64,000 nucleotides of DNA, from positions 1 to 64,000 of the forward strand of contig JAIRUA010000028.1 in NCBI GenBank assembly GCA_031254645.1, read 5' to 3'. Positions 10,601 through 18,995 of the stretch are shown here, one piece after another (position 1 is the stretch's first letter; the number at the start of each line of letters is the position of its first letter). Under the pieces are notes generated by a model. It was not told the origin of the DNA. It made no database searches and was given only the letters and a program-made list of their open reading frames with translations. The position numbers and the translations under genes are program-made. This DNA comes from Dysgonamonadaceae bacterium. GTDB lineage: Bacteria; Bacteroidota; Bacteroidia; Bacteroidales; Dysgonomonadaceae.

Positions 10601-11118
10601 TAGAGATATATCCCGATCATGTGGACACAAAGATTCAACAGTTCTTCCTGGGGAATGGTATTGTCGGTAAAACTCCACTGACATCTGTCGTAGGAGGGCG
10701 TCTTTTGGGGCAATGGGGTGCACCTAACGCATGGTATACTTATATGAATGTCGGGGATTTGCCTCCATCGGCGGTCATTACTCACCGCGGAATATCTAAT
10801 TCCCAGGACGCATTGCTTGTCGTCGATGTCGAAAATGGCTTTATGTTCCTCGGGGAGGCGCAGATCTTTGGTAATTCTTACGCCGCCACAGGCGGAAATA
10901 TGACCGAAGATCAAATAGCTTACCGTGATAACGTGGCGTACTTTATCGGAAATGCCGCTAGATACGGAACGCACTTCACCGATATGTTTATGGAAGAAGG
11001 CCGTACAGGAAGATTTTCTCATTCGCAACCGCAGCCCGCACCGTGGAGCAGTTATTGGGATGCAAGCGGCAACAACGGTACAGACAACAGAGGAGTTCCG
11101 ACTAAGGGAGGTCTCTAA
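7693..11118 (+). CDS. Large tip-like fimbrial lipoprotein, paralog B
   Basis: The 1141-residue lipoprotein (lipobox ASSC, Cys20) has a fimbrillin-like N domain (TR at 52-53, YRILVVANIDAYI, PLMRAVVRLDVEMA) and BACON-like repeats ending in ARIDVVQESS and NRVLVLRQEG. Up to about residue 685 it is almost the same protein as paralog C (11297), so a tandem duplication is clear. After the shared GRIGLRSPQGGFA motif the sequences part. The back of B is Gly/Asn/Thr-rich and in places visibly richer in G+C than its surroundings (for example 38 of 60 bases at 10201-10260), yet still ends with FMFLGEAQIF and a RDNVAYFIGNAARYGTHF segment equivalent to the C-terminal signature of A and C. Probable pilus tip or adhesin variant. 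Confidence 0.68.
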   Translation: MKKILFTLTILATLLFASSCQSDWDNGFKGGGTTDKDGFLLNLNVSNSSINTRMNIPSEEGEDDINVLHLLFFQGSGAQTFVDAVEIKDEDGYPLDLSMPLQVRFQNTPTLNNNTHYRILVVANIDAYIPTDVDTWLNSFNGVNFSTAVSEQIDVSTVFNGTNNQIASNRLLMTATVEKLANREEVSVPLMRAVVRLDVEMATRLAADYTLVSASVWNVPRETSIWNATYNNYSNIIPGRDVLRVDGVVGNTIKGQLYTFGNRQNQVSQNDLRTTAVVLGIEHNGVISYYRVNVSLPFAGQDLMRNTVHNITVNHVLGDGVKVGDLNAATPEEAERVAYGRNNSLLQVTVNNTDMDSRGVILIDGGNVLVIPTNRIVFSPEGGMREFTIFTYSPDGSARLAATNITMDTGLSTILSGNSLTVSATPSVDERKGIIELIFGNIRARIDVVQESSTVEFLELNLNMNDISAFSNGAAPGTTFPIPMATPDGLPNFVQVTASSEWVATMYNDEYFGFFGTTSRMIFGDPDNINTFQVQALQENEEMNTRYGFVIVSLVSNPNINRVLVLRQEGTDIVSIFAYGDPTVELLTTEERTTYFNAGGVLVTNRGSGTNRYRITHSVAGLLPGDAGIFFTAGGAHFTITERDETTPGVTILTVESNGINPMDGSPLTGRIGLRSPQGGFAAINLEQDFYTLTLEHSTPHNIPITGGKSVPVTVDIESTLTWSATIAMSNNTATDGTGRRLVQHAAKFVDQYGNTLVEGQNYPSSTQFLVEFPKVYYPNRHINISATVTVKLVGTSLQRTFTAHQNRLDRSNQQYAPAAGRNQVVAMNLRGSGADYGVLSTGTGGWAQGWSWLVLNTSSTAIPTTFITTGGGTGTATTTSLNATDLNGTNFRDVNLLNVVALGASTVATVWTRNNGVNEFIDSDRGWVVFSQQNAGTDLNVINMPTSPIRRNPGYPSVLGRNSLTTTPVEIYPDHVDTKIQQFFLGNGIVGKTPLTSVVGGRLLGQWGAPNAWYTYMNVGDLPPSAVITHRGISNSQDALLVVDVENGFMFLGEAQIFGNSYAATGGNMTEDQIAYRDNVAYFIGNAARYGTHFTDMFMEEGRTGRFSHSQPQPAPWSSYWDASGNNGTDNRGVPTKGGL

Positions 11119-11134
11119 ACACTGGTAATAATTA

Positions 11135-11260
11135 AAGTCCCGCTCCTCCGCTCGCGCGGTTTTATAAACCGTGCGCTTAAAGCACACTGATTGCAAATCG
11201 GCGCGAGTGGAGGAAAGATGAAAAACGTTGGTGCGGATTTGGTTTCGCACCAATGACAAA
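11135..11260 (+). repeat. Structured intergenic element, copy 2: cloverleaf-like fold plus conserved-loop hairpin
   Basis: A 13-bp outer stem (11145-11157 with 11201-11213, one G-U pair) encloses three small hairpins: GGTTT/AAACC at 11158-11170, GTGC/GCAC at 11171-11185 and GATT/AATC at 11189-11199. It is followed by hairpin 11228-11253 with stem TTGGTGCG/CGCACCAA and loop GATTTGGTTT. Loop and flanks match copy 1 at 1465-1570 while the stem has changed on both sides. It lies between paralogs B and C. Confidence 0.6.
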
Positions 11261-11296
11261 AACAATTAGATAATAAAAACAACAACAACCGATAAT

Positions 11297-14200
11297 ATGA
11301 AAAAATTATTATTTACACTCACAATATTAGCTGCATTGCTTTTCGCATCGTCTTGCCAATCCGACTGGGACAACGGCTTCAACGGCGGCGGCACGGCAGA
11401 TAAAGACGGCTTTCTGTTGAAACTCAACGTGTCAAACAGCAGTATCAACACCCGAATGAACATTCCGTCGGAAGAGGGAGAAGATGATATAACTATGTTG
11501 CACCTGCTCTTCTTCGACGGCTCAGGCGCACAGACTTTCGTTGATGCCGTTGAAATCAAAGACGAAGACGGCGATCCGCTGGATTTGAGTATGCCGCTAC
11601 AAGTGAGGTTTCACAATACGCCTACACTCAACAACAATACCCATTACAAAATATTGGTAGTTGCCAATATTGATACGTATTTATCATCGACGAATGTTGA
11701 TACGTGGTTAAGCTCATTTAACGGTGTGGATTTTAATACAGCGGTAAGCAGACAACTCGAATTGGATGGATTCAATGCCGGCAACCGGATTGCTTCCAAC
11801 CGATTGCTAATGACTGCAACGGTGGAAAAACCGGCAAACCGGGAAGATGTATCGGTGCCACTTGTACGTGCGGTAGTGCGTTTAGACGTGGAGATGGCAA
11901 CCCGTTTGGCGGCAGACTATACATTGGTAAGTGCATCGGTATGGAACGTACCGCGGGAAACCTCTATCTGGAACGACGCGCACAACAACTACTCCAATAT
12001 AATTTCCGGTAGAGCTGTTCAGCGCATGGACGGTGTTGTTGGTAATACTATCAAGGGACAATTATATACGTTTGGAAACCGACAAACCAGTGTATCACAA
12101 AACGACCTTCATACCACTGCTGTGGTACTCGGTATCGAACATAATGGCGTAATAAACTATTATCGTGTGAATGTGAGCTTGCCTTTTTCCGGACAGGACT
12201 TGGCGCGTAACACGGTACACAACGTAACGGTGAATCTCGTATTGGGCGATGGTGTAAAGATTGGCGACCCAGGTATAACAACTGTTGAAGAGGCTGAAAG
12301 AGCGGCGTACGGAAGTAATAACTCGTTACTGCAAGTAACTGTCAACAACACCGATATGGACAGCCGCGGAGTGATCCTCATTGACGGCGGTAATGTGTTA
12401 GTAATTCCGACCAATCGCATCGTTTTCTCACCCGAAGGTGGTATGAGAGAATTCACGATATTTTCATACAGTCCCGATGGCAGCGCTCGATTGGGTGTAT
12501 CGGCTATTACAATGGACACGGGTCTTTTGGCAGTATTGGCAGGCAACTCACTTACAGTATCAGCTACACCAAGCGTAGATGAAAGAAAAGGTTTCATTGA
12601 GCTGGTATTCGGCAACATACGCGCCAGAATAGAAGTAATACAGGAATCTTCTTCGGTAGAGTTCTTGGAACTGAATTTGAATATGAACGACATTTCTACC
12701 TTTCCGAATGGCGCAGCACCCGGTACTGTTATTCCAATGCCGATGGAAACACCGGACGGTTTGCCGAACTTTGTACAGGTAACCGCTTCGAGCGAATGGG
12801 TAGCTACAATGTATAACGATGAATACTTTGGATTTTTCGGAACAACAAACAGAATGATTTTCGGCGATCCCAACATTAATAATACTTTCCGTGTACAAGC
12901 GCTCCAAGAAAACGAAGAAATGAATACCCGTTTCGGATTTGTGATTGTGAGTCTTGTGAGCAACCCCAATATCAACAGAGTGTTGGTACTGAGACAAGAG
13001 GGAACGGATATCGTAAGCGTTTTTGCTTATGACGACCCAACTGAGGTATTGACCGATGCAAGAACATATTTCACTGCACGCGGCGCGGTGGTAACCAACA
13101 GAGGCTCCGGAACGAATAAATTTAGAATTACGCATAGCGAAGCCGGATTATTGCCCGGAGATGCCGGAGTCTTCTTTACGTCGGGAGGCACTATATTTGA
13201 GGTCGCAACCGAACCGGGAGCAAGTAATATCGAAACCATATTGACAGTTACTACTATCGCTGACTACAATTCAAGCTTAACCACCAGGCATTCCGGTCGC
13301 ATTGGATTGAGGTCGCCGCAAGGAGGTTTTGCTGAGATTAATCTCGAACAGGGCTTCTTCACGTTCTCGGTACCGAATCCGACTACTGAACGAGTAATAC
13401 CACGTGGTGGTGGAAGTACCTCCATTGTCGTTACTGCTACGGAAACCAGTGGTCCCACCGCAGATCCTATCACTACTTCGGTAAATTGGAGTGCAGTCTT
13501 TAATAATGCGATTAGCAATATATGGCACAATGATGCTATGATTGTTTGGGGTAACACAGGCGCTGCGCCAAGCATCAGTAATGCAACCGGCACCAACCTA
13601 GGCTCGTTTATCGTAACGTACCCGCGTTTGAGAATAAACCAAGTGGGCGTATCGCCTACATCTACGGTGACGGTAGGCATAGACGGAACAGGTATTACAC
13701 TGCCGCCAATCACCGTTCGCCAAACGGAGAGAACATTGAGACAACTTAATATCTTATCGGCAATAGCGACCGAGTACTCCTCTTGGAGCGCAACTACACA
13801 GACGTATGGCGGACCGACTGTTGCAAATAGACTTGCCCAATTCGGACAACTGAGAGCAGAGATTGGTAATGCAGCCAACTGGGGAGCAGATACCTATATG
13901 GTCGGAACATTTATTATCAGTACTCAGATACACACTGGTAATACCTCTACTACTGCAGCTAATAGACGTGATAGAGCTTCTTCTCCTTTGTTACCCGATA
14001 TTTTAGCGGTTGGCAGTCCTCAAAACCAAGCCGCCAACCGCCCCGATACGGATATATATATATATAACAGTGGGTCTGCAGGTCCCGGTGGAAGCGGAAG
14101 AATACGAGAATGGTCGAGAAATACTCCGGGCACTGTTCACAATGTTAATAACGGAAGGGTATTGATATTTATTAATAATGAGAATATAGGGTCGGGAGTT

Positions 14201-14716
14201 AGTGATACAGATCTTATCAGTAGACACAATGTTATGTTACGACTTTATAATGCCGCATATACGGTTGGTAGTAGTAGTGGTACCGGTGCATCTGCTACTA
14301 CAAACAGGACAATCAACGCTCCTACCGGAGCCAACACGAGTGCGATACACAACTTCCTGTTTAGAGACGGTCCGTTTACCAATGGCACGGATATTTCAGG
14401 CGATGTTGTGTTGAGACCACCAACAGACATAAGTTCGGGCTGGCTTACTGCGGCACCTGCTTCAATGCAGCGCATTGTTATTGACCCACGTGCAGGCAAC
14501 AATAATATCATCATTGGTATTTGTCCTGTTGACCAAATTCTTTACGTTGGCGACCCGAAGTTGCTTGGTACCGGCGTCCGTACTGGCACCGTTTGGTCAG
14601 GTGCTAATGAGCAGTTTGTACGAAACCTCGCCGCTTGGGTAATGCTTTCGTCGCAGTATGGTCAAGAATTCCAAGCTTATGTGAATGCGTTATATAATGC
14701 TCGTATGAATCCGTAA
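11297..14716 (+). CDS. Large tip-like fimbrial lipoprotein, paralog C
   Basis: The 1139-residue lipoprotein (lipobox ASSC, Cys20) is nearly identical to paralog B for the first about 685 residues: fimbrillin-like N domain with TR at 52-53 and PLVRAVVRLDVEMA, then BACON-like repeats. The back half differs from B and is closer to A: LRQLNILSAIATEYSSWSAT resembles the RDVNIVTGRPSFNSAWSAGT of A, and both end with a short strand motif (ILYVGDPKLL) and FVRNLAAWVMLSSQYGQEF. A run of seven AT dinucleotides at 14052-14065 lies inside the coding region. It is last in the operon, before a strong terminator. Probable alternative tip or adhesin subunit. Confidence 0.68.
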   Translation: MKKLLFTLTILAALLFASSCQSDWDNGFNGGGTADKDGFLLKLNVSNSSINTRMNIPSEEGEDDITMLHLLFFDGSGAQTFVDAVEIKDEDGDPLDLSMPLQVRFHNTPTLNNNTHYKILVVANIDTYLSSTNVDTWLSSFNGVDFNTAVSRQLELDGFNAGNRIASNRLLMTATVEKPANREDVSVPLVRAVVRLDVEMATRLAADYTLVSASVWNVPRETSIWNDAHNNYSNIISGRAVQRMDGVVGNTIKGQLYTFGNRQTSVSQNDLHTTAVVLGIEHNGVINYYRVNVSLPFSGQDLARNTVHNVTVNLVLGDGVKIGDPGITTVEEAERAAYGSNNSLLQVTVNNTDMDSRGVILIDGGNVLVIPTNRIVFSPEGGMREFTIFSYSPDGSARLGVSAITMDTGLLAVLAGNSLTVSATPSVDERKGFIELVFGNIRARIEVIQESSSVEFLELNLNMNDISTFPNGAAPGTVIPMPMETPDGLPNFVQVTASSEWVATMYNDEYFGFFGTTNRMIFGDPNINNTFRVQALQENEEMNTRFGFVIVSLVSNPNINRVLVLRQEGTDIVSVFAYDDPTEVLTDARTYFTARGAVVTNRGSGTNKFRITHSEAGLLPGDAGVFFTSGGTIFEVATEPGASNIETILTVTTIADYNSSLTTRHSGRIGLRSPQGGFAEINLEQGFFTFSVPNPTTERVIPRGGGSTSIVVTATETSGPTADPITTSVNWSAVFNNAISNIWHNDAMIVWGNTGAAPSISNATGTNLGSFIVTYPRLRINQVGVSPTSTVTVGIDGTGITLPPITVRQTERTLRQLNILSAIATEYSSWSATTQTYGGPTVANRLAQFGQLRAEIGNAANWGADTYMVGTFIISTQIHTGNTSTTAANRRDRASSPLLPDILAVGSPQNQAANRPDTDIYIYNSGSAGPGGSGRIREWSRNTPGTVHNVNNGRVLIFINNENIGSGVSDTDLISRHNVMLRLYNAAYTVGSSSGTGASATTNRTINAPTGANTSAIHNFLFRDGPFTNGTDISGDVVLRPPTDISSGWLTAAPASMQRIVIDPRAGNNNIIIGICPVDQILYVGDPKLLGTGVRTGTVWSGANEQFVRNLAAWVMLSSQYGQEFQAYVNALYNARMNP

Positions 14717-14736
14717 GGTTTCTATCCATGAGACTT

Positions 14737-14776
14737 CGACACCCTCGTAAATAACTTACGAGGGTGTCGATTTTTT
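14737..14776 (+). terminator. Rho-independent terminator of the fimbrial operon
   Basis: A perfect 14-bp stem, CGACACCCTCGTAA paired with TTACGAGGGTGTCG, has a 5-base loop and is followed by ATTTTTTGC. It sits 20 bases after the stop of paralog C and ends the fimbrial transcription unit. Confidence 0.92.
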
Positions 14777-14915
14777 GCATTAATGGTTGCTTAATTTTTA
14801 CAACTTCCAATAAGATATACTTAATAATATTTCGTTTGTATTTCTCTATCACAACACCGGAGAAGTACAAACTTATTGAGTATCCAATACTCGTGAGAAT
14901 ATCGGGTAATATTTT

Positions 14916-14944
14916 TTTGAATTCGTATCATTTTCGTATATTTG
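14916..14944 (+). promoter_or_regulatory. Bacteroidota-type promoter for the GH95 gene
   Basis: A -33 TTTG at 14916-14919 and a -7 TATATTTG (TAnnTTTG) at 14937-14944 are 17 bases apart, matching the Bacteroidota sigma-70 pattern. The start codon at 14983 would follow a leader of about 30 bases. Confidence 0.75.
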
Positions 14945-14982
14945 CACCCTTGTGTTATTGAATAAAGACAAATCAAATTTTT

Positions 14983-17388
14983 ATGACTAAAAAAGACATA
15001 TCCTTTTTTCTCTGCTTAATACTATTATTATCATGCGGAAAAACGCAACAAAAAGAACTTATACTTTGGCACACAGTACCCGCTACTTGTTGGATGACCG
15101 AAGCCCTCCCCATCGGCAATGGCTACAAAGGAGCAATGATTTTCGGCGGCGTTGAACGCGAACAAATTCAATTTTCCGAAGGATCGCTTTGGGAAGGTGG
15201 TCCCGGAAGTCATCCCGATTATAATTTCGGAAACAGACCGAACGCGTGGAAAGCTTTGGAGCCCGTGAGGGAATTGATAGCCGAAGGAAGATTTCGTGAA
15301 GCCAACGCTCTTGCATCAAGAGAGATGACAGGCGTTATCAATATGATAGAGGGTGGACCTATGTTTGGAGATTTCGGAGCCAACCAAACCGCCGGAGATA
15401 TTTTTATTGATGTAGCAGGCAACGGCGAAATAACAAATTATTATCGCGACCTAAATATTTCAAGCGCTGTAGCTACCGTACGTTACATACAAGGCGGAGT
15501 TAATCATCAAAGGACTTATTTTGCCAGTTATCCCAAGCGCGCTTTCATTTTCCATTTGGAAAACAATGCTGCCGGCGGAGCAGATTATGTGATTAACTAC
15601 GTATCGCCACACGTGAGAACCAACGAATCATTTATCAACAACACTTATTTGTATGAAGGACACGTGCGGGCAAATGAGCTCGGTTTTCAAACTGCAATTC
15701 ATATCCTAAACACAGACGGAGAAGTGTCTTTTTCGGACGGAAATATTGTAGTGAAAAATGCAAAGAAATTAAGCCTCGCTGCCACTGTCGCTACTGCTTA
15801 CGCCAACAGTTTTCCGCATTATCGTTTAGTAGGTTGGGAAGAGATCGCTCCGTCGATAATTTCCGATATCAAGGGAAATACGTTTAATCAATTACTTGCC
15901 GAACACAAAAATGATTATCAAGAATTGTTCAATCGCGTAACGCTCGATTTGTCGCCCGGTGCGCCTGCATCAACACTCCCCACTAACGAACGCCTTGTTG
16001 CATATAACGAAGGAGTTCGCGATAATGCGTTAGAAGCACTTTTCTTTCAATACGCTCGATATCTATTAATTAGCAGTTCGCGACCCGGTACAATGCCTGC
16101 CCATTTGCAAGGACGATGGAATAATGAAACTGACCCGCCTTGGGCTTGCGACTATCACACCAACATCAATATGCAAATGATATATTGGCCTGCCCTGCTC
16201 ACCAACCTTGCCGAAACCAATGAGCCAATGGTCTGGTGGACAGAAAATTTAGTAGAACCGGGGAAAGTGAGTGCACAAGATTTTTTCAACACTCGCGGTT
16301 GGATTGTGAATACAATGAATAATGTTTTTGGCTTCACCGCACCCGGTTGGGGTTTTCCGTGGGGATTTTTTCCGGCAGGAGCCGCTTGGTTATGTCAGCA
16401 CTTGTGGGAGCATTTTGATTTTACGCAAGATAAGGATTTTTTGCGAGAGCGTGCTTATCCTGTTATGAAAGAGGCTGCACTGTTTTGGGTCGATTATTTA
16501 ATAGAAGACAAAAACGGTGAACTGGTATCTTCGCCTTCTTACTCGCCCGAACACGGCGGAATATCGGGCGGTGCATCAATGGATCATCAAATTGCTTGGG
16601 ATTTGTTTAATAACTGCGTGAAAGCTGCAGCAATACTCGGAATTGACGATGATTTTACACGACAATTGAAATCAATGCGTGACCGAATCAGCAAACCTCG
16701 CATCGGAAGCTGGGGACAATTACAGGAATGGAAAGAAGATTTAGACGACCCGAATAGCAGACACAGACACGTATCACATCTGTTTGCGCTTCACCCCGGC
16801 AATCAGATATCGCCCGACAAAACGCCCGAACTTGCACAGGCAGCTCGGGTAAGTTTGGATGCGCGTGGTGACGACGGCACCGGTTGGGCATTGGCGTGGA
16901 AATCCAATTTTTGGGCGAGGCTCAAAGACGGCAACCGTGCACACGAATTGTTCAGCAAAATACTTCGCTTGCCCTATACCTCAACACGCGGCGATGCCGG
17001 AGGTGGAATCTACCCCAATATGCTTGCTACGCATCCGCCTTTCCAATTGGACGGCAATATGGGTGGTGCTGCGGGAATGGCGGAAATGCTTATCCAAAGT
17101 CAGAATGGTTATATTGATTTGTTGCCGGCGTTGCCCGATGTGTGGAGCAGCGGAAATTTCAAAGGATTGCTCGTACGTGGCGGTGTTGAGGTGGATGCGG
17201 AATGGAAAAATATGCACTTGAAAACGGTTGTTTTGAAATCGGAAGTTGTCAACAGTGTGATGCTGAAAGTACCGGATTATGCTCGCACATTTACGCAGAA
17301 CGGTAGAGAATTGGTGGTAGAGAATGGATTGGTTTCGGTTGAGTTGAAAAAGGGGGAAAGAGTGCAGTTGAGAGTGATTGAGAAATAA
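14983..17388 (+). CDS. GH95 family alpha-L-fucosidase (or alpha-L-galactosidase) lipoprotein
   Basis: The enzyme would hydrolyse terminal, typically alpha-1,2-linked L-fucose from glycans at the cell surface or in the periplasm. The 801 residues begin with a lipobox (LLLSCG, Cys at about 18) and the family N-terminal signature WMTEALPIGNGYKGAM. Residues that match the GH95 active site are Asn394 and Asn396 (TNINMQMIYWP), Glu523 (SPEHGG) and Asp690 (DGNMGG). Length is normal for a single-domain GH95. It has its own promoter and is followed 14 bases later by a phosphodiesterase lipoprotein, so the two are probably co-transcribed. Some GH95 members prefer L-galactose; sequence alone does not decide this. 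Confidence 0.88.
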   Translation: MTKKDISFFLCLILLLSCGKTQQKELILWHTVPATCWMTEALPIGNGYKGAMIFGGVEREQIQFSEGSLWEGGPGSHPDYNFGNRPNAWKALEPVRELIAEGRFREANALASREMTGVINMIEGGPMFGDFGANQTAGDIFIDVAGNGEITNYYRDLNISSAVATVRYIQGGVNHQRTYFASYPKRAFIFHLENNAAGGADYVINYVSPHVRTNESFINNTYLYEGHVRANELGFQTAIHILNTDGEVSFSDGNIVVKNAKKLSLAATVATAYANSFPHYRLVGWEEIAPSIISDIKGNTFNQLLAEHKNDYQELFNRVTLDLSPGAPASTLPTNERLVAYNEGVRDNALEALFFQYARYLLISSSRPGTMPAHLQGRWNNETDPPWACDYHTNINMQMIYWPALLTNLAETNEPMVWWTENLVEPGKVSAQDFFNTRGWIVNTMNNVFGFTAPGWGFPWGFFPAGAAWLCQHLWEHFDFTQDKDFLRERAYPVMKEAALFWVDYLIEDKNGELVSSPSYSPEHGGISGGASMDHQIAWDLFNNCVKAAAILGIDDDFTRQLKSMRDRISKPRIGSWGQLQEWKEDLDDPNSRHRHVSHLFALHPGNQISPDKTPELAQAARVSLDARGDDGTGWALAWKSNFWARLKDGNRAHELFSKILRLPYTSTRGDAGGGIYPNMLATHPPFQLDGNMGGAAGMAEMLIQSQNGYIDLLPALPDVWSSGNFKGLLVRGGVEVDAEWKNMHLKTVVLKSEVVNSVMLKVPDYARTFTQNGRELVVENGLVSVELKKGERVQLRVIEK

Positions 17389-17402
17389 AAACAAATAATA
17401 AA

Positions 17403-18317
17403 ATGAAGAAATATTTTATCACAACAATTTTAATCGCAACCATTTGCGCAGTCTTTATTTCCTGTAAAGACAATAATCACAAAGAATGGAAAGCCCAACA
17501 CGTTATCCTCATCGGCTTAGACGGCTGGTGCTCAAAGAGCATGGAAGAAGCCGATATGCCCAACGTGAGACAAATGATGGGAAATGGCAGGTATACACTC
17601 AAAATGCGAAGTGTTCTTCCTTCGTCGAGCGCTGTTAATTGGGCATCAATGTTTATGGGTGCCAGTCCTGAACTTCACGGATATACCACTTGGGGTTCTC
17701 GTACGCCCGAACTTCCGTCGCGTGAGTTGAATCAAAACGGCATTTTCCCCACCATATTTCAACTGCTTAGAGATGCGTCGCCCGAATCGGAGATTGGCGT
17801 GCTATACGAATGGGACGGGATTAAGTATCTGATAGATACATTATCGGTGAATTATTATGCAGTCGCACCCGATTTCAAAACACATCCGCTCGCTTTGCGG
17901 GATATGGCGGTAGAATACATCAAAGAGAAAAAGCCGACATTGGCAGCGTTCATCTTTGATAATCCCGATGCTGCGGGACATGCTGAAGATTGGCGTTCAC
18001 CCGCCTACTACGACAAGCTGAAAGAACTCGACAATTATATCGGCGACATAATCAATGCAATGAAAGAGAGCGGGATTTACGAAAACAGTATCATTATTCT
18101 TACCTCTGATCACGGCGGGATTGACAAAGGGCACGGCGGTAAAACGATGCTGGAAATGGAAGTGCCGTTTATTATTTATGGTAAAAATGTGAAACCGTCA
18201 GGTGCTTTTCACGAAAGTATGATGATGTTTGACGTAGCTTCCACTATCGCTCATATTTTCAATCTACAACAACCGCAGGTGTGGATTGGAAGACCGATGA
18301 CACAGGTGTTTGAGTAG
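17403..18317 (+). CDS. Type I phosphodiesterase / alkaline-phosphatase superfamily lipoprotein
   Basis: The 304-residue product has a lipoprotein signal (lipobox VFISC) and the alkaline-phosphatase superfamily fold markers: HVILIGLDGW (first metal Asp), a Ser-rich nucleophile segment (VLPSSSAVNWASM), NPDAAGH (metal Asp and His) and ILTSDHGGIDKGHGG (metal Asp-His and a further His). This pattern fits nucleotide pyrophosphatase/phosphodiesterases more than classical PhoA. The substrate is unknown. It lies directly after the GH95 gene. Its last 59 bases overlap the 3' end of lipB on the other strand. Confidence 0.82.
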   Translation: MKKYFITTILIATICAVFISCKDNNHKEWKAQHVILIGLDGWCSKSMEEADMPNVRQMMGNGRYTLKMRSVLPSSSAVNWASMFMGASPELHGYTTWGSRTPELPSRELNQNGIFPTIFQLLRDASPESEIGVLYEWDGIKYLIDTLSVNYYAVAPDFKTHPLALRDMAVEYIKEKKPTLAAFIFDNPDAAGHAEDWRSPAYYDKLKELDNYIGDIINAMKESGIYENSIIILTSDHGGIDKGHGGKTMLEMEVPFIIYGKNVKPSGAFHESMMMFDVASTIAHIFNLQQPQVWIGRPMTQVFE

Positions 18318-18993
18318 ATAAAATACAGCCAAAAACTTCACAAAAAGCCCTTTTCATTCTTTCTTCTACTTCTGCAAAATCTACTTCCTTGTCCAACTCT
18401 TTCGCCATCGAAGTAACCGCTTTGTCGGTAAATCCGCAAGGATTGATGTATGAGAAATAGGAAAGGTCGGTGTTTACATTCAATGCCAGTCCGTGCATTG
18501 TTACGTGTCGACTTGTACGAACACCGATAGCACAAATTTTTCGTGCCTTCATCGGGTGTTGCGCATCAATCCACACACCCATCGCTTTTTCGTCTTTTTC
18601 GCCAACAATGTCATAACTTTTAAGCACTTCGATAACAACATCTTCCAACATTGAGATGTATTTCTTAATGCCGATGTTGAACAATTCCAAATCAATAATC
18701 GGATATACAACCAATTGTCCGTGTCCGTGAAAAGTGATATCGCCGCCGCGATCAATGGGGAAATAGTCGATGTTTTTTTCGTGGCAAATGTTTTCGGCAA
18801 TCAATAGGTTTTGTGCATTTCCGCTTTTTCCGAGCGTATAGACAGGCTCGTGTTCACAGAAAAGAAGGTGTTGTTTTCGGTCTTCTTCTTTATTGAGTTT
18901 GGCTCGAATAGCCGCTTCGAATAGCTGTTCTTGATAATCCCACGCTTCTTTGTAGCGAATGCGGTGGAGGTTTTGGAAAGTGATTTTTTGCAT
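18259..18993 (-). CDS. lipB: Octanoyltransferase LipB
   Basis: LipB moves an octanoyl group from acyl carrier protein to lipoyl domains, the first step of lipoate synthesis. The protein shows the family motifs RGGDITFHGHGQLVVYP (RGG.xTxHGPGQ pattern with His replacing Pro), KICAIGVRTSRHVTMHGLALN (catalytic Lys at the start) and NPCGFTDKAVTSM. The ATG at 18993 follows the lipA stop (18996-18998) by two bases and gives 244 residues; a TTG two codons upstream is the other option. The pair is an operon read from the promoter before lipA. The C-terminal tail extends into a 59-base convergent overlap with the phosphodiesterase gene. Confidence 0.93.
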   Translation of the reverse strand: MQKITFQNLHRIRYKEAWDYQEQLFEAAIRAKLNKEEDRKQHLLFCEHEPVYTLGKSGNAQNLLIAENICHEKNIDYFPIDRGGDITFHGHGQLVVYPIIDLELFNIGIKKYISMLEDVVIEVLKSYDIVGEKDEKAMGVWIDAQHPMKARKICAIGVRTSRHVTMHGLALNVNTDLSYFSYINPCGFTDKAVTSMAKELDKEVDFAEVEERMKRAFCEVFGCILSTQTPVSSVFQSTPAVVVD

Positions 18994-18995
18994 TA

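Noticed and set aside
11145..11213. A four-way fold that resembles a tRNA cloverleaf
   Set aside because: The inner loops have only three or seven bases, the outer stem is 13 bp, and there is no T-arm consensus or anticodon layout. It is treated as part of a structured repeat.
12160..12975. A 271-codon open frame antisense to paralog C, and similar long antisense frames at 8634-9275, 13264-13878 and 6563-7108
   Set aside because: They lie wholly inside the fimbrial genes, look low-complexity with Val/Pro/Ser runs, and have no signal, motif or promoter. They are shadows of the sense codon usage.
1..14716. CRISPR or tandem-repeat array in the fimbrial region
   Set aside because: The repeated sequence is gene-sized duplication plus palindromes; no regularly spaced direct repeats with unique spacers are present.
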